DNA of 64,000 nt from Allium sativum (GCA_030737875.1 CM060912.1:462462310-462526309); one strand, 5' to 3'; shown: positions 12,646 through 25,645, counted from the stretch's first letter. The notes: generated from the letters alone by a model not told the origin. Made by a program: numbers and translations.

Positions 12646-14698
12646 TGTAACAACCCGGAATTTCTGAACCAATTTAAAATTTTTATTTTAGTTATTTTAA
12701 TGGATTTGGAATATTTAAAATGATTTATTTTAAATAATAACAACTAAAAATTTATTTTGAATCGAAGTTAGAACGTATAAATCTATTTTAATTATATAAC
12801 GAGCCTGAAATGGCATGGTAGTCTGAAAATTCGATTTTAAACTTTAATTAAATGTACGAAATTCAAAATAAATCGGATTTCAGTGAAACAAGAAATATTT
12901 GAATCTATTTAGCTATATCTTTCTAATGAATGTGAAAAATTCAGATTTCATAATATAAATTAAAAGTTATGTCCAGTTTAAAATTTAAAATAGTCGCTAT
13001 GGAATTTATATATATTTTAAATTATATATAGCCCTTAAAAATAGCCATTTTGCAAACAACCTCCATTTTCAACAAAACAACTTTGTTAGATCTGGAATGT
13101 CAAATTATTGTTATATTCCAATTTTCATAATTTTTGGAATTAATATGTGAGCGTAGTAAATTTAAACGTGTTTGGTAATTTCAGCTTGAATTTAATCGAC
13201 TGGAAAATGACCATTTTCCAAACGGTTTTGAAATTCGACGAAATTAGTTTTGTTAGGGCTGTATCATCAAAACAAAGCTAGATTTATTTTTCTGTAATTT
13301 TTGGAGTTAGTATGTGGCCCAAATAAATTAAAATGTATGTTGAAATCAATATAGAACATTATATTAATTCATATTTTAATTTCAACGAAAACTGGTCGAA
13401 ACAGTTGAACTGGCTTATGGAACATATCCCATTGTGTCCGAAATGGGGGTATTTGGGTAGGGACGACAGTCGTTGAGTTCGAATTGGAGTTCGAATTAAA
13501 AACTAACTTTTTGGAATTAAAGTAAATATTAAAATATAATTGTAAAAGTCAACCCCTTCTCCTTTTCTCTCCCGTCATTCATCGTGAAAGAAGAAAAATA
13601 AATAAGTAACCGTTGTCGCCCCCTTTCCTCCAGCGCCGCCCACGCCGCCGTCCTCCCCGACCTTCCAGCCACCAATAGCCACCAGTGGGCCCCCTCCACT
13701 TAAAAATCCAATTTTTATTATTTTCAGTGTTAGCAAACAACACCCTGAGCTTCCATAGCCCCTATCTCCCCAACCGTGTGCTTCTGGTCAAGACTCCATA
13801 GTACCAAAGTCGAAGAGCAAGATTTTCTCTTCGATTTGAGTATATGGAAGTCATATTTTGGATTACGGAGTTGTTCAGAAAACGAGTCCAAAGTCTGATG
13901 TCCAAATACTTTCTTTCCACAAATTCTGATGAATTAGAGCATTTTCGGAAGAAAGACCACTAGGAAAAAATCGTACGGAATAGCGCGCTTGAGCTAGGAA
14001 AAAGGTCTCGTGAAGATTGGAACTCATTTGCAAATTCTGGAAGTAGAACAGCAAATCAGAGCGTAAGAAAATAACGACAGAGTGGATCCCAAAGTGAGAA
14101 CTCCTTCTCACTCAAACTATTTTACAGTTAAATATATTCTAGGTTGCAGATGGGGCTTAGTAGCCCCTGACACTACTTTATTGTACAAACCATGATTGTT
14201 TGTTTGGATTGTATTATGGAAATTTTGATTGTGGTTGTAAAATTGATTGTGAATTATATTGTGTTTGTGGATTGGATTGATTATTGTGTATGGCCCGAGC
14301 TAGTATCTACATTGGGATAATGCTAGACATTATTCTGGTTCTAATATTGCACAGTTATAATGCCGAAATTTTCAGAAATGAACTATATAAAATATTCATG
14401 TGTTGAATAAAATGTTTGAACAATAAAAAATACCATTTTTATTGAACGTATAAACTATATAAAATAGTCAAGTGTTGAAATAAATATTTTATCCTTAAAA
14501 AATATTTTTAACATATATGTGAATAGCATAAAATTCTCCTGAAATGAAAATAAATATTCATTTACAAATCGGACGATTTGTTTATGTACGCCCATTTAAC
14601 TAACATTGATTGGGACGATAAATTTTGCACATCGCCAAACTGCACAAATAATATTCAGGATTTGTTGGTTGAAACCCCACCGGGTATTGGGATGATAT
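12646..14698 (+). repeat. 3' LTR of the giant-LTR element, first segment
   Basis: Starts TGTAACAACCCGGAATTTC and follows the 5' LTR from 5315 to about 7501, where the copia element was inserted. It differs from the 5' copy by many substitutions and small indels, including loss of part of the GC-rich leader around 13650, so the insertion is old. Confidence 0.9.
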
Positions 14699-17600
14699 TG
14701 TTGGATCTAGATTAACCCTAGAGGGGGGTGAATAGGGTTTATCATAGTTTTTAACTGAATTAAAAAAAACTGACGAGATATAATAAGATCACAGAATATA
14801 TCAAAACAGAAATGCAGAAAATAAATCACACACAGATATACCCAGCTTCGGCAAAACCCTGCCTACTGCTGCATTCCTAAGGTTTCTACTAGGTGATTGA
14901 ACAGTTCCCGCATACAAGACCATGTACACTCGCAAACCCTGCTCCTATTCTAACCCTACGCTCAAAACCGTAGACTGATCGATATCCCCTCGATTAGATT
15001 TCCCCGAATTACAACCCTGTAATCCGTAACCCAGATTTTACAGACTCTGGAACTGACAGTCAACACTCTGACTGATATCCTAGACTTTACAGATCTAGAC
15101 ACTGTTTCGGTTCGGTTACAAAAGAAATTTAAAACAAACAATAAAAGCAAAAACAAGTTAAACATGAAAAACCCTAGGATTTAAAGTAAGGGGTCATCCC
15201 CTTTAACACAATTGATCGGCCCATTTGCAAAGTGTTTCACCCGTGTTCATTTGGTTAGCCTGATCCCTCCTTTCACTCTTTTGCTCTGGAAAATAAAAAT
15301 GGCAACAGAGCGATTTGAAAACTAGGGTTTTATGATTCCCTCTGGATCGAAATCGATTGTTTGATGGATTGATTGTCGTGGTTATCTGATTCCTTCAACT
15401 TGATGATGTCGATCGATTCCTTGCTTCACTGATTTGGGATTGCGATCAAACTCTGCTGAAACTTGTGAGTTGCTCCTGAATTTATTTAATTCTTGCTTTG
15501 AAAAATGGTTGAATTGATTTTTGTGGGTTTCGATTTCTTTGCCTGTGATGTAAATGCATGTATAAATAGGGTAAATGAAAATCCCTAGTCTCTGATTTCA
15601 TCGTATGATCTTGATCTGATTGCGTGCTTTCCCCTTTTGACTGTCCTTGATTTTAATTGCAAGATTGTTGTATATTCCCCTTTTGGTTTGTGGCTTTGAT
15701 TGAATGACCTTTTATGTCGATCTGGAAATTCTGGAAAAAAATAGTTTCCCCCTTTGTGTAGCTTGATTGAATTTGAATTTCATGCGTGTTTTTGGACATT
15801 CTTGTGGTCCTTTGATTTCGATTAAATAATCCCTGGAATGAAGTCGGCTTGATTTGATTTGAGAGGAAAAAAAATGGAAAGCATGTATTTTGAAATCCTT
15901 GCCAAATATAACATTGTTGTGCCCATTGAAAAACAGATTTGGAGAAATGAAATCTTTCCCAAAGTTTTCTGTATTTATCTTTTAACAACACTGAATTTTG
16001 GCAAACAAAACTGATTGCTGAATTCTGGAAAACAACTCCCCATTTCAAAAATGATTTATTGTCCCATGAGAAATATCTGCATTCTTGAATCATACTTACT
16101 TTCTTGCCATATACATGACTTGATTTCTTTCTGATTTTCTGGAGACAAATTTATACTTGCCATAAAACAGATTGCTTTGAATTCTCACTGATTTGTTGCC
16201 TTAAAGGCTGATTGCCAAAATGTTTGTTTCCTGCTGTGTTGAATAATTTCATGCTGTTAACTTGAATGTACACTTGCACTTGTATATGTTCACACCTGTG
16301 TAGACATGAACCATTCATGCCATTTCTTTTGGCACTTGTCTCCACCATGGACTTGTGTACTTTGAGCTGAACTAATCTGTTTGCATTTCATTGTTGCATA
16401 TCATTGAGTTTGCACACTTGAAACTACCTTAGCACTGTTTTGTGATCATTGCATTGCTATGATGCTGACCACTATATTATATATCCACTAGTTTTGTATT
16501 CTACCATCCCCATGCTGCATGTATATATGAGTTGCTATGCTTCTTGTGTGAACACTTCTGTGTTGTAGCTGTATAAAACAGTTCCACCATGATTGTTGAG
16601 TATCATTTCAGTGAACCCATGACCTTGAACAGTGCCATATCGATATGTGCATGTCTTATGCACGAGCTGCTTCCTTGTATGACTGAACTGAACCATGCTC
16701 TCTTCTTTGCTGAATTTGTTGTGCATTTTCTCTCTAGCTTGTTGCATGCTTTCTTGACTTCATGCTGCTAGCTTCCTAGTATATTATTTGCTGTGATAGC
16801 TGACATGTAACTCATCTCAAATTTGCTGTATCCATGCTTGCTGTGTACACTTAGAACTGAAAAGTGTAAAAAATGTTTTTGAAGTTGTTGTGTGTCTTCA
16901 TTCTTGTTTATGTTGTCCCCTTGTATTTGCATTGTTTTTGACTTGAATCTTGGCTGTCTTGACCGTGGCTAGCATTGTCCACTTGAGCCACTTGCTTGAC
17001 CACTTGGCTTTGTTGATTATGTTGACTTTGCTTGATGATGACTCTGTCATTTTTATTTGTGCACTTGAAATATATATTATTTTATATCAGCAGACTGCTA
17101 CACTGTGTTGAGGCTGGTCAGAATCAGCTAATTTGACGCTTGGTTCTGATCAGCAAATCAGTGTGGCAAGTTGAGGCTGATCAGTGGGCACTAGATGAAT
17201 ACAAATCAGATCGAGTCAGAAAAATGATGAGAAAACACACCAGAAAACTGAGGCAAATAAATAATAATTTTTTTTTTTTAAAATAATAATATTTGCTAGT
17301 GTATGAAATTATTTCTATTCAAGATTACTGTGTGTGTTTCTGTTTTATTTGACAGATAAGCAAAAAAAGACTGGACTGACAGTGAAGTGCTGTGAAGATT
17401 GAAGCTTGAAGAACAGAGTGTCAGTGTTTGTGAATGTATATAAGTCTGTACGTGTCAATGCAAAATGTACTGAGTGTAAGAGTTGATATAGTGAGGAGCT
17501 GATGTATATGAAAAAGTGATTGTACTGATTATTTGTAATAAACAAAATCTATTTGAAATAAAATATTATTTCATGGTTGTCAAACAGACTTGTCTATTCT

Positions 17601-17883
17601 ATTTTGTTTATTTATAAGTACAAATATGTGAAGTGATTAAATAGTGGAGTTAAAATAGATGTACTGTTTGAATGTTAGAAATATAATATTTATATTTTAA
17701 ATAAAATACAGTAAATATTTGAATTTCTGTACAGATGTATTTTATTTAAATATTAATATTACATTCCTGTATGTGATGTAAATATAGAACAGTACAATAA
17801 CAAACACATTTAAAAAATATATTTGGTTGTTATCATTAAACAAAAATCATATAATTGTGTATACAACACCGTTATATACAACA
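14699..17883 (-). repeat. 3' LTR of the copia element (3185 bp)
   Basis: Ends TGTTG and CAACA in inverted form. The 1.95 kb nearest 14699 matches 22275-24222 closely. It contains a 12-bp palindrome CATATCGATATG at 16636-16647, directly followed by GTGCAT/gtctt/ATGCAC (16647-16663). Short frames on the minus strand recur in both copies only because the LTRs are duplicates. Confidence 0.88.
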
Positions 17884-18111
17884 ATCTCCCCCTTTTGATG
17901 ATGACAAACAAATAAAAGATTTTGAATCCAACAAATGTGTTTTACAGTGAAAAATGAACTCCCCCTATTTATTAGCTCCCCCTACAACAGAAAACTCCCC
18001 CTATAACTGTGTATGAGTGAATTGAACTGAATGATAATGAATTTTCAAAAGGAAAAATATTTATAAAATATTCACTCATAAATCAAAATCTAATCCATTC
18101 TCCCCCTTTTG
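17884..18111 (-). other. Cluster of polypurine tracts
   Basis: Read on the minus strand, the true tract AAAAGGGGGAGAT (17884-17896) adjoins the 3' LTR. Further AGGGGGAG-type tracts lie at about 17960, 17977, 17995 and 18100. Repeated polypurine tracts next to the 3' LTR are a known mark of Sireviruses. Confidence 0.75.
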
Positions 18112-20780
18112 TTATCATCAAAAGGATACAAATTTTAAAATACAGATGAAAATTGACTAAAAATATAATTTCAGCTTAAGAGGAAGAACGGTCATCATAA
18201 ATTTCAACCAGTCAAACAAAAATCATAATATTCTAAGAACAGGTGGCATATTTCACATTGTAGAGAATGACGGATATACGATGAATTTTATATAAAATGG
18301 AGAGAGTTTAAAAAAAACAATTCATTTCCAATTATTTTCAAAGGATTTTTATAAAAATAAAGCACAAAAACAGTGATGGATTTGGGCTATAATTAATAAT
18401 CCAATTTAAGTGACAAGATCGAATAATCTCAAATCCCAATATCTATCAATCAACAAATCATAATACGTCATAAGATTTCAATACATTTCACAGATTAGAA
18501 AGATGAATTGATAGGCTGGTTTTTATATTCCGAGGAGAATTTCAGATTAATTTATATTTATAGCACAGTTTTCCTTTTTTTTATTTTTATTTAAGAGCAC
18601 ACTGACCACTCATAACCAGAGCTTGGATTTTTAAATGTGATCAGTCGCAACTTAAATTATAAGTTGTCTCATAACCATGCATGACCAGAGCTTGGATTTT
18701 TAAATGAGGTTATAGACACACTTATGTATTAAATATATATTTATCATTTTCAGCTTTAAATAGAAAAACTCCTCGGTATATACAACCAATATGAAAGATA
18801 GAAATGCGGAAGGTACAGAAATGGACTATGAAATAAATTTCTAAACTAATTATATTATGAAATATGACCAACTGTACCAGGATCATTGAAAATTCTCAAT
18901 TTCACTAATTCTGAATAATAACACAGTCACATTTCCATCATGAATATTTCCACTGTTTATTCAAAATGATTAAAAAAAATAAACTCTCCACATTTATATA
19001 AAATCATAACGGATATCAGAAGAATCATAAGTAATGAAGATGGTCGTGAAATAATTGCCAGTTCAAAAATATTATAATAAATATTCAACCATCATGAAAT
19101 TTTTTAAATAAAATCTTCTCTTGTTGTGAAAATATATTGCAGTCACAATTCATCACAATTTCAAAATCTGATAATAATTTTGATGAATTATAAATACAGT
19201 TCAATTTGGATATTGATTTCAATTTCTGAATGAATAATTAATAAAAAAAATTAAAATTGAAAATCAATTACAAGAGGAAATTAAACAGATTTATACCAAA
19301 AAAATGAATCTATACATGGTGATAATTCAAAAAAAAGATGAGTGAAAAGGCTGATACCACTTGTAGTCTCCTTTATCGAGGAATTTAATTACACTCTGAT
19401 GGACTATCATGGATATCCCAGTCCAAAGAAATTTAAACCCAAACCCAGCCAGGCAAATTTAGCACATTTATTAGAGCAGCAGATAAGGACAAGTAGTTAT
19501 TTGAAGATCAGTATCAGAGCAGCAATCAAATCATAAACAAGCAATTTCCAGCATATTTTCAAAACAATATCAAAGTAGCACAAGATATCAGTCATGAATC
19601 AGACTTGTCAGAAAATGTTTCACAGAAGTTTCAGATGGTCACAAAAGATAATTCATGATCCCAGATTTAAAAATATTGTTTTATTTTAAATCATTTGAAG
19701 GAATATGAAAATATTAGAATTTAATGAATCAATCACACCAAATTATAAATTTTTGAATCGAGATATGTGTGAGATTCAATAAATCTATAGTTTCAAATGA
19801 TTTTAAACACACAAATATTCAAATCAAATAATCATGAAATAATTAAGCAATTCAGGACCAAATTTTTCAAAGAATTTTTAAAAAGAATTCTGACAAGCAC
19901 AAGGAATTTTTCAGAATATTTACATCAAGTTTGAAGACATATTCATGATCCAAAAAATAAAAATTATTTATTTTAAATCACTTGAATGGATGTTGATCAT
20001 GAGATGCAATGAATCAATCACATAGAATTAATAATTTCGTATCTGAGAGATTTGTGAGATTCAACATATCAGAAATTTCAAATGATCTCAAACAAACAAA
20101 GATCTAAACCAGATGATCATGAATAACAGTGAATATCAAGGTATAATCAATGATTCAAGACAGATCAAAATATCCAAGCCAATCTGAAAAATCAATGAAA
20201 CTATCACGACTGAAAAGTAGCAGTGTGCTGTAATGAGTATAATATTTCAAGCTTTTCTAAAATGAATTAGAAGAAACTCAAAACAGCAGTGGTGTGTGAA
20301 TCTTCATCAAATTTTCAGATCTTCAAGAATTTAGAATTCTAATTAACAATGTTCAAGATATGACAAGAATACATCAACACTGTTATGAATTCAGAGAATC
20401 AGAAAACAAACTTCAAATCAATTGCAGTTATTTACAAAATTAAATTCAAGATCAGGAAATGATAAAAAAAAACATCAGAGTTCTTATTCAAATAAAGTGA
20501 ATTTCCAGAAGATCATGAATACTACAATTGGAAGTTAATGAAGCCCAAAATGAAACAAAAAATATGGTAGTGTCAAAAAAAAAAGAACAAAAAAAAGAAG
20601 GAGATAGAAAAAAAAAGAGAATATTTACAAGGACAAGTTCAGAGATCATACCTGAAATCAGTGTAAACCAGAATCTCTGACTCATCAAGCTTGGCTAAGG
20701 AACTGTGGATGATACAGGAGTATTGAGCAGCTCGAATTCAATTCTCTTTTGCAAAGCAGTTCCTCAGCTTCCTTCGGTAC
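18112..20780 (-). mobile_element. Non-coding interior of the copia element where pol is expected
   Basis: About 2.7 kb of A-rich sequence. I find no protease, integrase, RT or RNase H motif on either strand. A direct repeat (accagagcttggatttttaa) occurs at about 18616 and 18690. It may be the scrambled remains of an envelope-like or 3' non-coding region; the sequence does not say. Confidence 0.65.
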
Positions 20781-22235
20781 CTAACAATTCAGGGGATCGA
20801 GTGGTCTAACAAAGTTTGTAAAACCACTCACAGCTGTATTCATATGTTTTGGTACCCAGACTTGTTTATATAACAAACCATTAGAATTAACTTTCGTACC
20901 CTTAGGAACCCAAATCTGTTTGAACTTGACGAAGCCCGTTTTATTTTTTGGGATCCAAGAATGTTTAAATGGTTTATTATAAAACGATTTCTCATCACAA
21001 TTTTGACTCAAAAGACCATTGAAGTTTTCAGTGTTCAAATTTTCTAAGCAGTTCTTTCCAAAGCAGTTTGAGGGATTTTTCAAATCATTTGAGTTTTGTT
21101 TTTCAAAAACATCATTTTTCCCGAAGCCAAGACCAGATTTATTTCCAATAGAAACTTGGTTTTGTAACAACATATTCAACGATTTTTCCCCACTAGAAAA
21201 TTTATCCAAAGTTGATTCTAATCGTTGAATTTTGGATTTTAGATCGCTATTTTCTTTTAGTAAATTTGAGCAATTAATTATAGCGATCTTCTGTTCAGCA
21301 TTGGACTGTTTCAAAACTAAATTCTCATTTTCAAGCAATTTAATTTTGGCTTGGGATTCGGAGATTTCAAGTTCAAATCGTTTTTGTTTTTCAGCCTCAA
21401 AATTCTTGGATTTTTCAATCTCATTTTCAAGTTCTTTCAAAATCAAACCACTTTTCACCAAATTTTCATTTTCAGCAATTTCAAATTTGGAATATATATC
21501 AGTCTTAAAGATTTCAAATTCCTTTTGTAAAAAGTTATTCAAACTTGATAACTCAATATTGTTTTCTTTTAAGATCAAAATTTCCTTTTCAAACTTTTGA
21601 ATATTTTTATTGAGATGAACAAGATTGGTTTTCAATTTTAAACAATTTTTGCAATCTGAATTTGAAGAATTTTTAAAATATTCAAGCTGTGATTCCAAAT
21701 CATCAATTTTGCTGGTCAACTCAGAATTCCTAGATTTCAGAGATTTGTTTTTAGAATTGAGTTTATCAACAGATTTAGTTAAATCAACACACATATAAAC
21801 CAAATCTTCGTATGAGAAATTTTCAACTTCAGCATCTGTTGATTCTCCATCATCTGATCCTTCTGAATTTTCATTTGTAAATCCTGTTAAACAGAGTTCT
21901 GAATCTGAGTTGACTTTCTCGGGTTTTGAGCTACCGTTGTCAGATCTTCCATACTTCGTATTGAGAGTATCCCAGATTTCCTGTGCAGATAAACAATGGC
22001 AGATAAGATTAAACTGATCAGTACTAAGATAATCAAATATAATTTTCATAGCACGGGTATTGAAAGTAATATCTACACTATCAAATCCATTGATAACAAC
22101 ATCCCAATATTTAATATTAACAGATTTTAAATAAAATTCCATTTTGGATTTCCAGTTTAAAAAATCTGTTCCATTGAAAATAGTTGGAGATGAACTGGAC
22201 TGACTCTCTATCAACTGACAACTAGGAATCACCAT
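20781..22235 (-). CDS. gag: Sirevirus-type Gag protein
   Basis: An uninterrupted frame that would give 484 residues from Met at 22235. The same frame is open upstream to 22322, but that part lies in the LTR and primer site, so the Met after the primer site is preferred. The N-terminal part has a copia Gag fold signature (FNGTDFLNWKSKMEFYLKS, then YWDVVINGF, then LSAQEIWDTLNTKYG). Next come an acidic serine-rich segment and about 200 residues of Lys/Glu/Leu-rich coiled coil. The C-terminal part has repeated WIPK/WVPKG phrases known from the Gag-Pol junction of Sireviruses. The CCHC zinc knuckle normally expected was not found, and a large piece of the N-terminal domain after KYG appears missing. 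Gag forms the particle that packages element RNA. It stops before any protease. The open frame across 1.4 kb suggests recent activity or selection. Confidence 0.85.
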   Translation of the reverse strand: MVIPSCQLIESQSSSSPTIFNGTDFLNWKSKMEFYLKSVNIKYWDVVINGFDSVDITFNTRAMKIIFDYLSTDQFNLICHCLSAQEIWDTLNTKYGRSDNGSSKPEKVNSDSELCLTGFTNENSEGSDDGESTDAEVENFSYEDLVYMCVDLTKSVDKLNSKNKSLKSRNSELTSKIDDLESQLEYFKNSSNSDCKNCLKLKTNLVHLNKNIQKFEKEILILKENNIELSSLNNFLQKEFEIFKTDIYSKFEIAENENLVKSGLILKELENEIEKSKNFEAEKQKRFELEISESQAKIKLLENENLVLKQSNAEQKIAIINCSNLLKENSDLKSKIQRLESTLDKFSSGEKSLNMLLQNQVSIGNKSGLGFGKNDVFEKQNSNDLKNPSNCFGKNCLENLNTENFNGLLSQNCDEKSFYNKPFKHSWIPKNKTGFVKFKQIWVPKGTKVNSNGLLYKQVWVPKHMNTAVSGFTNFVRPLDPLNC

Positions 22236-22260
22236 TACTCTAGAGTTAAACAGAATACCT

Positions 22261-22272
22261 GCTCTGATACCA
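22261..22272 (-). other. Primer-binding site of the copia element
   Basis: TGGTATCAGAGC on the minus strand, the exact initiator-tRNA-Met type site, two bases from the LTR end at 22275. Confidence 0.9.
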
Positions 22273-22274
22273 CT

Positions 22275-24234
22275 TGTTGGATCTAGATTAACCCTAAAGG
22301 GGAGGTGAATAGGGTTTATCACAATTTTTAACTAAATTAAAAAAAATTAACGAGATATAATAAGATCACAGAATATATCAAAACAGAAATGCAGAAAATA
22401 AATCACACACAGATATACCCAGCTTCGGCAAAACCCTGCCTACTGCTGCATTTCTAAGGTTTCTACTAGGTGATTGAATAGTTCCCGCATACAAGACCGT
22501 GTACACTCGCAAACCCTGCTCCTATTCTAACCCTACGCTCAAAACCGTAGACTGATCGATATCCCCTCGATCAGATTTCCCCGAATTACAACCCTGTAAT
22601 CCGTAACCCAGATTTTACAGACTTTGGAACTGACAGTCAACACTCTGACTGATATCCTAGACTTTACAGATCTAGACACTGTTTCGGTTCGATTACAAAA
22701 TAAATTTAAAACAAACAATAAAAGAAAAAACAAGTTAAACTTGAAAAACCCTAGGATTTAAAGTAAGGGGTCATCCCCTTTAACACAATTGATCGGCCCA
22801 TTTGCAAAGTGTTTCACCCGTGTTCATTTGGTTAGCCCGATCCCTCCTTTCACTCTTTTGCGCTGGAAAATAAAAATAGCGACAGGGCGATTTGAAAACT
22901 AGGGTTTTCTGATTCCCTCTGGATCGAAATTGATTGTTTGATGGATTGATTATCGTGGTTCTCTAATTCCTTCAACTTGATGATGTCGATCGATTTCTTG
23001 CTTCACTGATTTGGGATTGCGATCGAACTCTGCTGAAACTTATGAGTTGCTCCTGAATTTATTTAATTCTTGCTTTGAAAAATGGTTGAATTGATTTTTG
23101 TGGGTTTCGATTTCTTTGCCTGTGATGTAAATGCGTGTATAAATAGGGTAAATGAAAAACTCTAGTCTCTGATTTCATCGTATGATCTTGATCTGATTGT
23201 GTGCTTTCCCCTTTTGACTGTCCTTGATTTTAATTGCAAGATTGTTGTATATTCCCCTTTTGATTTGTGGCTTTGATTGAATGACCTTTTATGTCGATCT
23301 GGAAATTCTGGAAAAAAATAGTTTCCCCCTTTATGTAGCTTGATTGAATTTGAATTTCATGCGTGTTTTTGGACATTCTTGTGGTCCTTTGATTTCGATT
23401 AAATAATCCCTGGAATGAAGTCGGCTTGATTTGATTTGAGAGAAAACAAAATGGAAAGCATGTATTTTGAAATCCTTGCCAAATATAACATTGTTGTGCC
23501 CATTGAAAAACAGATTTGGAACAATGAAATCTTTCCCAAAGTTTTCTGTATTTATCTTTTAACAACACTAAATTTTGGCAAACAAAACTGATTGCTGAAT
23601 TCTGGAAAACAACTCCCCATTTCAAAAATGATTTATCGTCCCATGAGAAATATCAGCATTCTTGAATCATACTTACTTTCTTACCATATACATGAATTGA
23701 TTTCTTTCTGATTTTCTGGAGACAAATTTATACTTGCCATAAAACAGATTGCTTTGAATTCTCACTGATTTGTTGCCTTAAAGGCTGATTGCCAAAATGT
23801 TTGTTTCCTGCTGTGTTGAATAATTTCATGTTGTTAACTTGAATGTACACTTGCACTTGTATATGTTCACACCTGTGTAGACATGAACCATTCATGCCAT
23901 TTCTTTTGGCACTTGTCTCCACCATGGACTTGTGTACTTTGAGCTGAACTAATCTGTTTGCATTTCATTGTTGCATATCATTGAGTTTGCACACTTGAAA
24001 CTACCTTAACACTGTTTTGTGACCATTGCATTGCTATGATGCTGACCACTATATTATATATCCACCAGTTTTGTATTCTGCCATCCCCATGCTGCATGTA
24101 TATATGAGTTGCTGTGCTTCTTGTGTGAACACTTCTGTGTTGTAGCTGTATAAAACAGTTCCACCATGATTGTTGAGTATCATTTCAGCGAACCCATGAC
24201 CTTGAACAGTGCCATATCGATATGTATGACTGAA
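22275..24234 (-). repeat. 5' LTR of the copia element, truncated
   Basis: Matches 14699 to about 16690 with few differences, including one 30-bp deletion after 24223 that removes the small hairpin seen at 16647-16663. The outer part of the LTR, which would include its start, is absent. Confidence 0.85.
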
Positions 24235-24253
24235 CAGTATCATTTCAGTAAAG
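24235..24253. other. Deletion junction with templated filler
   Basis: Between the copia LTR and the resumed giant LTR lies agtatcatttcag (24236-24248), an exact copy of 24176-24188, about 60 bp away. This is the mark of end joining with template-copied filler. Confidence 0.65.
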
Positions 24254-24575
24254 AATTAAAATGTTTATTTGATGTCCGATTTTGGATGGACACGAAAATA
24301 TTGAAATGTGTGAAGCCGTGTTGATTAGATATGAGCCATTTTAACGCGAACGATTTCTATATTGATTTTATTCATTTTTATAATGAATATTAAAAAGGAA
24401 ATGATTTCAAAATCTGATATTTTGAAAAATTATCGTTTAAATATTATAATGATAAGGAGTATTCAATTTTGATTTAAAATTAAAATGAAAGTGGGAATCG
24501 TTTTTAAAACGAATTTATAAAATACGTTTTGAATGAAATATATATTATATATACTACATATATATATATATATAT

Positions 24576-24618
<43 letters not shown>

Positions 24619-24791
24619 GGCTTGAATAGAATGCGTCGCGCCGCGACCGTTCACGAATTTCGATCATTGACTTCGAATTGACATTACGGGAGATCCGACC
24701 ATCGGATTCTCCTAAAACCGGAACCTTTGGGTTCGTATCGGAGAGATCTTTCAAATGAATATAAGAGATTTGAAATCTAACGGTAGGATTT
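24254..24791 (+). repeat. 3' LTR of the giant-LTR element, second segment
   Basis: Corresponds to the 5' LTR from about 7775 to 8248. An (AT)n microsatellite at about 24540-24614 is longer than its 5' LTR counterpart (about 8060-8073). Ends at the target duplication GATTT (24787-24791) of the solo LTR. Confidence 0.88.
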
Positions 24792-25645
24792 TGTTACAAC
24801 CTTGAATTTTGGGGTAAATTTAAAAATTTATATTAAGTAGTTTTAATGGGTTTTGATATTTAAAATAATTTATTTAAAATAATAATGATTAAAAATTGAT
24901 TTAAATTGAAGTTAGAATGAATAATTTAATTTTAATTATAAAAGGAGTTAGAAATAGCGCGGTAGTTTAAAAAGTCAAACTTGAACTTTGACTGACCATA
25001 CAGGATGCAAAATTTAACGGATTTTAGTGAAACCAAAAATATAGCAATCTATTTAAAAATATCTTTCTAACGAATCTGAAAAATTGAAATTTCATAGCGG
25101 GATTCAAAAGTTATGCCCAAATTAAAATTTAGAAAGGTCGCTACGGAATTTATAAAGGTCAAAAATGCTACTTTTTGCATACAAAGGAATTTGGACTCGA
25201 AACCACTTCCATTGAGTTCAGAATGATGTTTCTGCATTTAAAAACAGTAAACACTTATATATTTCGAGTTTCGGAAATTATTTGTTTAAAAACGTATTTT
25301 TTATTTAATATATACGCCTTGAAAAGGGCCATTTTTCAAATAGGCTCAGAATTGAATGAAATTAATTTTCCTAGGTCTGCAGCGTCAAAACATAGCTAAA
25401 TATATTTTTCGGGAATTTTTGAAGTTAATTTGTGGCCCTTGTAAACTTATTTGTACGGTTGAATTAGAACTAAAAGACTTAAATTTTAAAATAAGGAAAA
25501 CTGGGTCAAGATGATCGTTTGGGCCTGCGGGACATAGCTAGATGAGTCCGGAATAGGGGTTAATAGGTAAGAACGACAGTCGTTGGGCTTAATTCTGAGT
25601 TCGGGTCAAATCGGGCCTTAACGGGCTAATTAACTAATTAAATAT

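Larger units (their letters stand above)
14699..24253 (-). mobile_element. Gag-only Sirevirus-like Ty1/copia element, one end deleted
   Basis: Orientation is minus: primer site at 22261-22272, polypurine tract at 17884-17896. LTR ends are TGTTGTATATAAC at 17883 and GATCCAACA at 14699. The 3' LTR (14699-17883) is whole; the 5' LTR (22275 to about 24234) has lost roughly its outer 1.2 kb, together with 273 bp of host LTR (the equivalent of 7502-7774), so the right target duplication is gone. The interior encodes gag but no protease, integrase, RT or RNase H. Multiple polypurine tracts, a coiled-coil gag and the LTR style fit the Sirevirus (SIRE/Maximus) lineage. Such gag-only elements have been called TR-GAGs. 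Confidence 0.88.

Noticed and set aside
15554..15567. TATAAATAGGG in the copia LTR on the plus strand
   Set aside because: The element is transcribed from the minus strand; this box points the wrong way and I do not claim a promoter.
15653..16348. Minus-strand frames of 146 and 65 codons in the copia LTR, repeated at 23230-23925
   Set aside because: They recur only because the LTR is duplicated; their composition is that of non-coding LTR and no domain is seen.
21019..21600. Plus-strand Phe/Ser-rich frames
   Set aside because: Antisense shadow of the Lys/Glu-rich coiled coil of gag.
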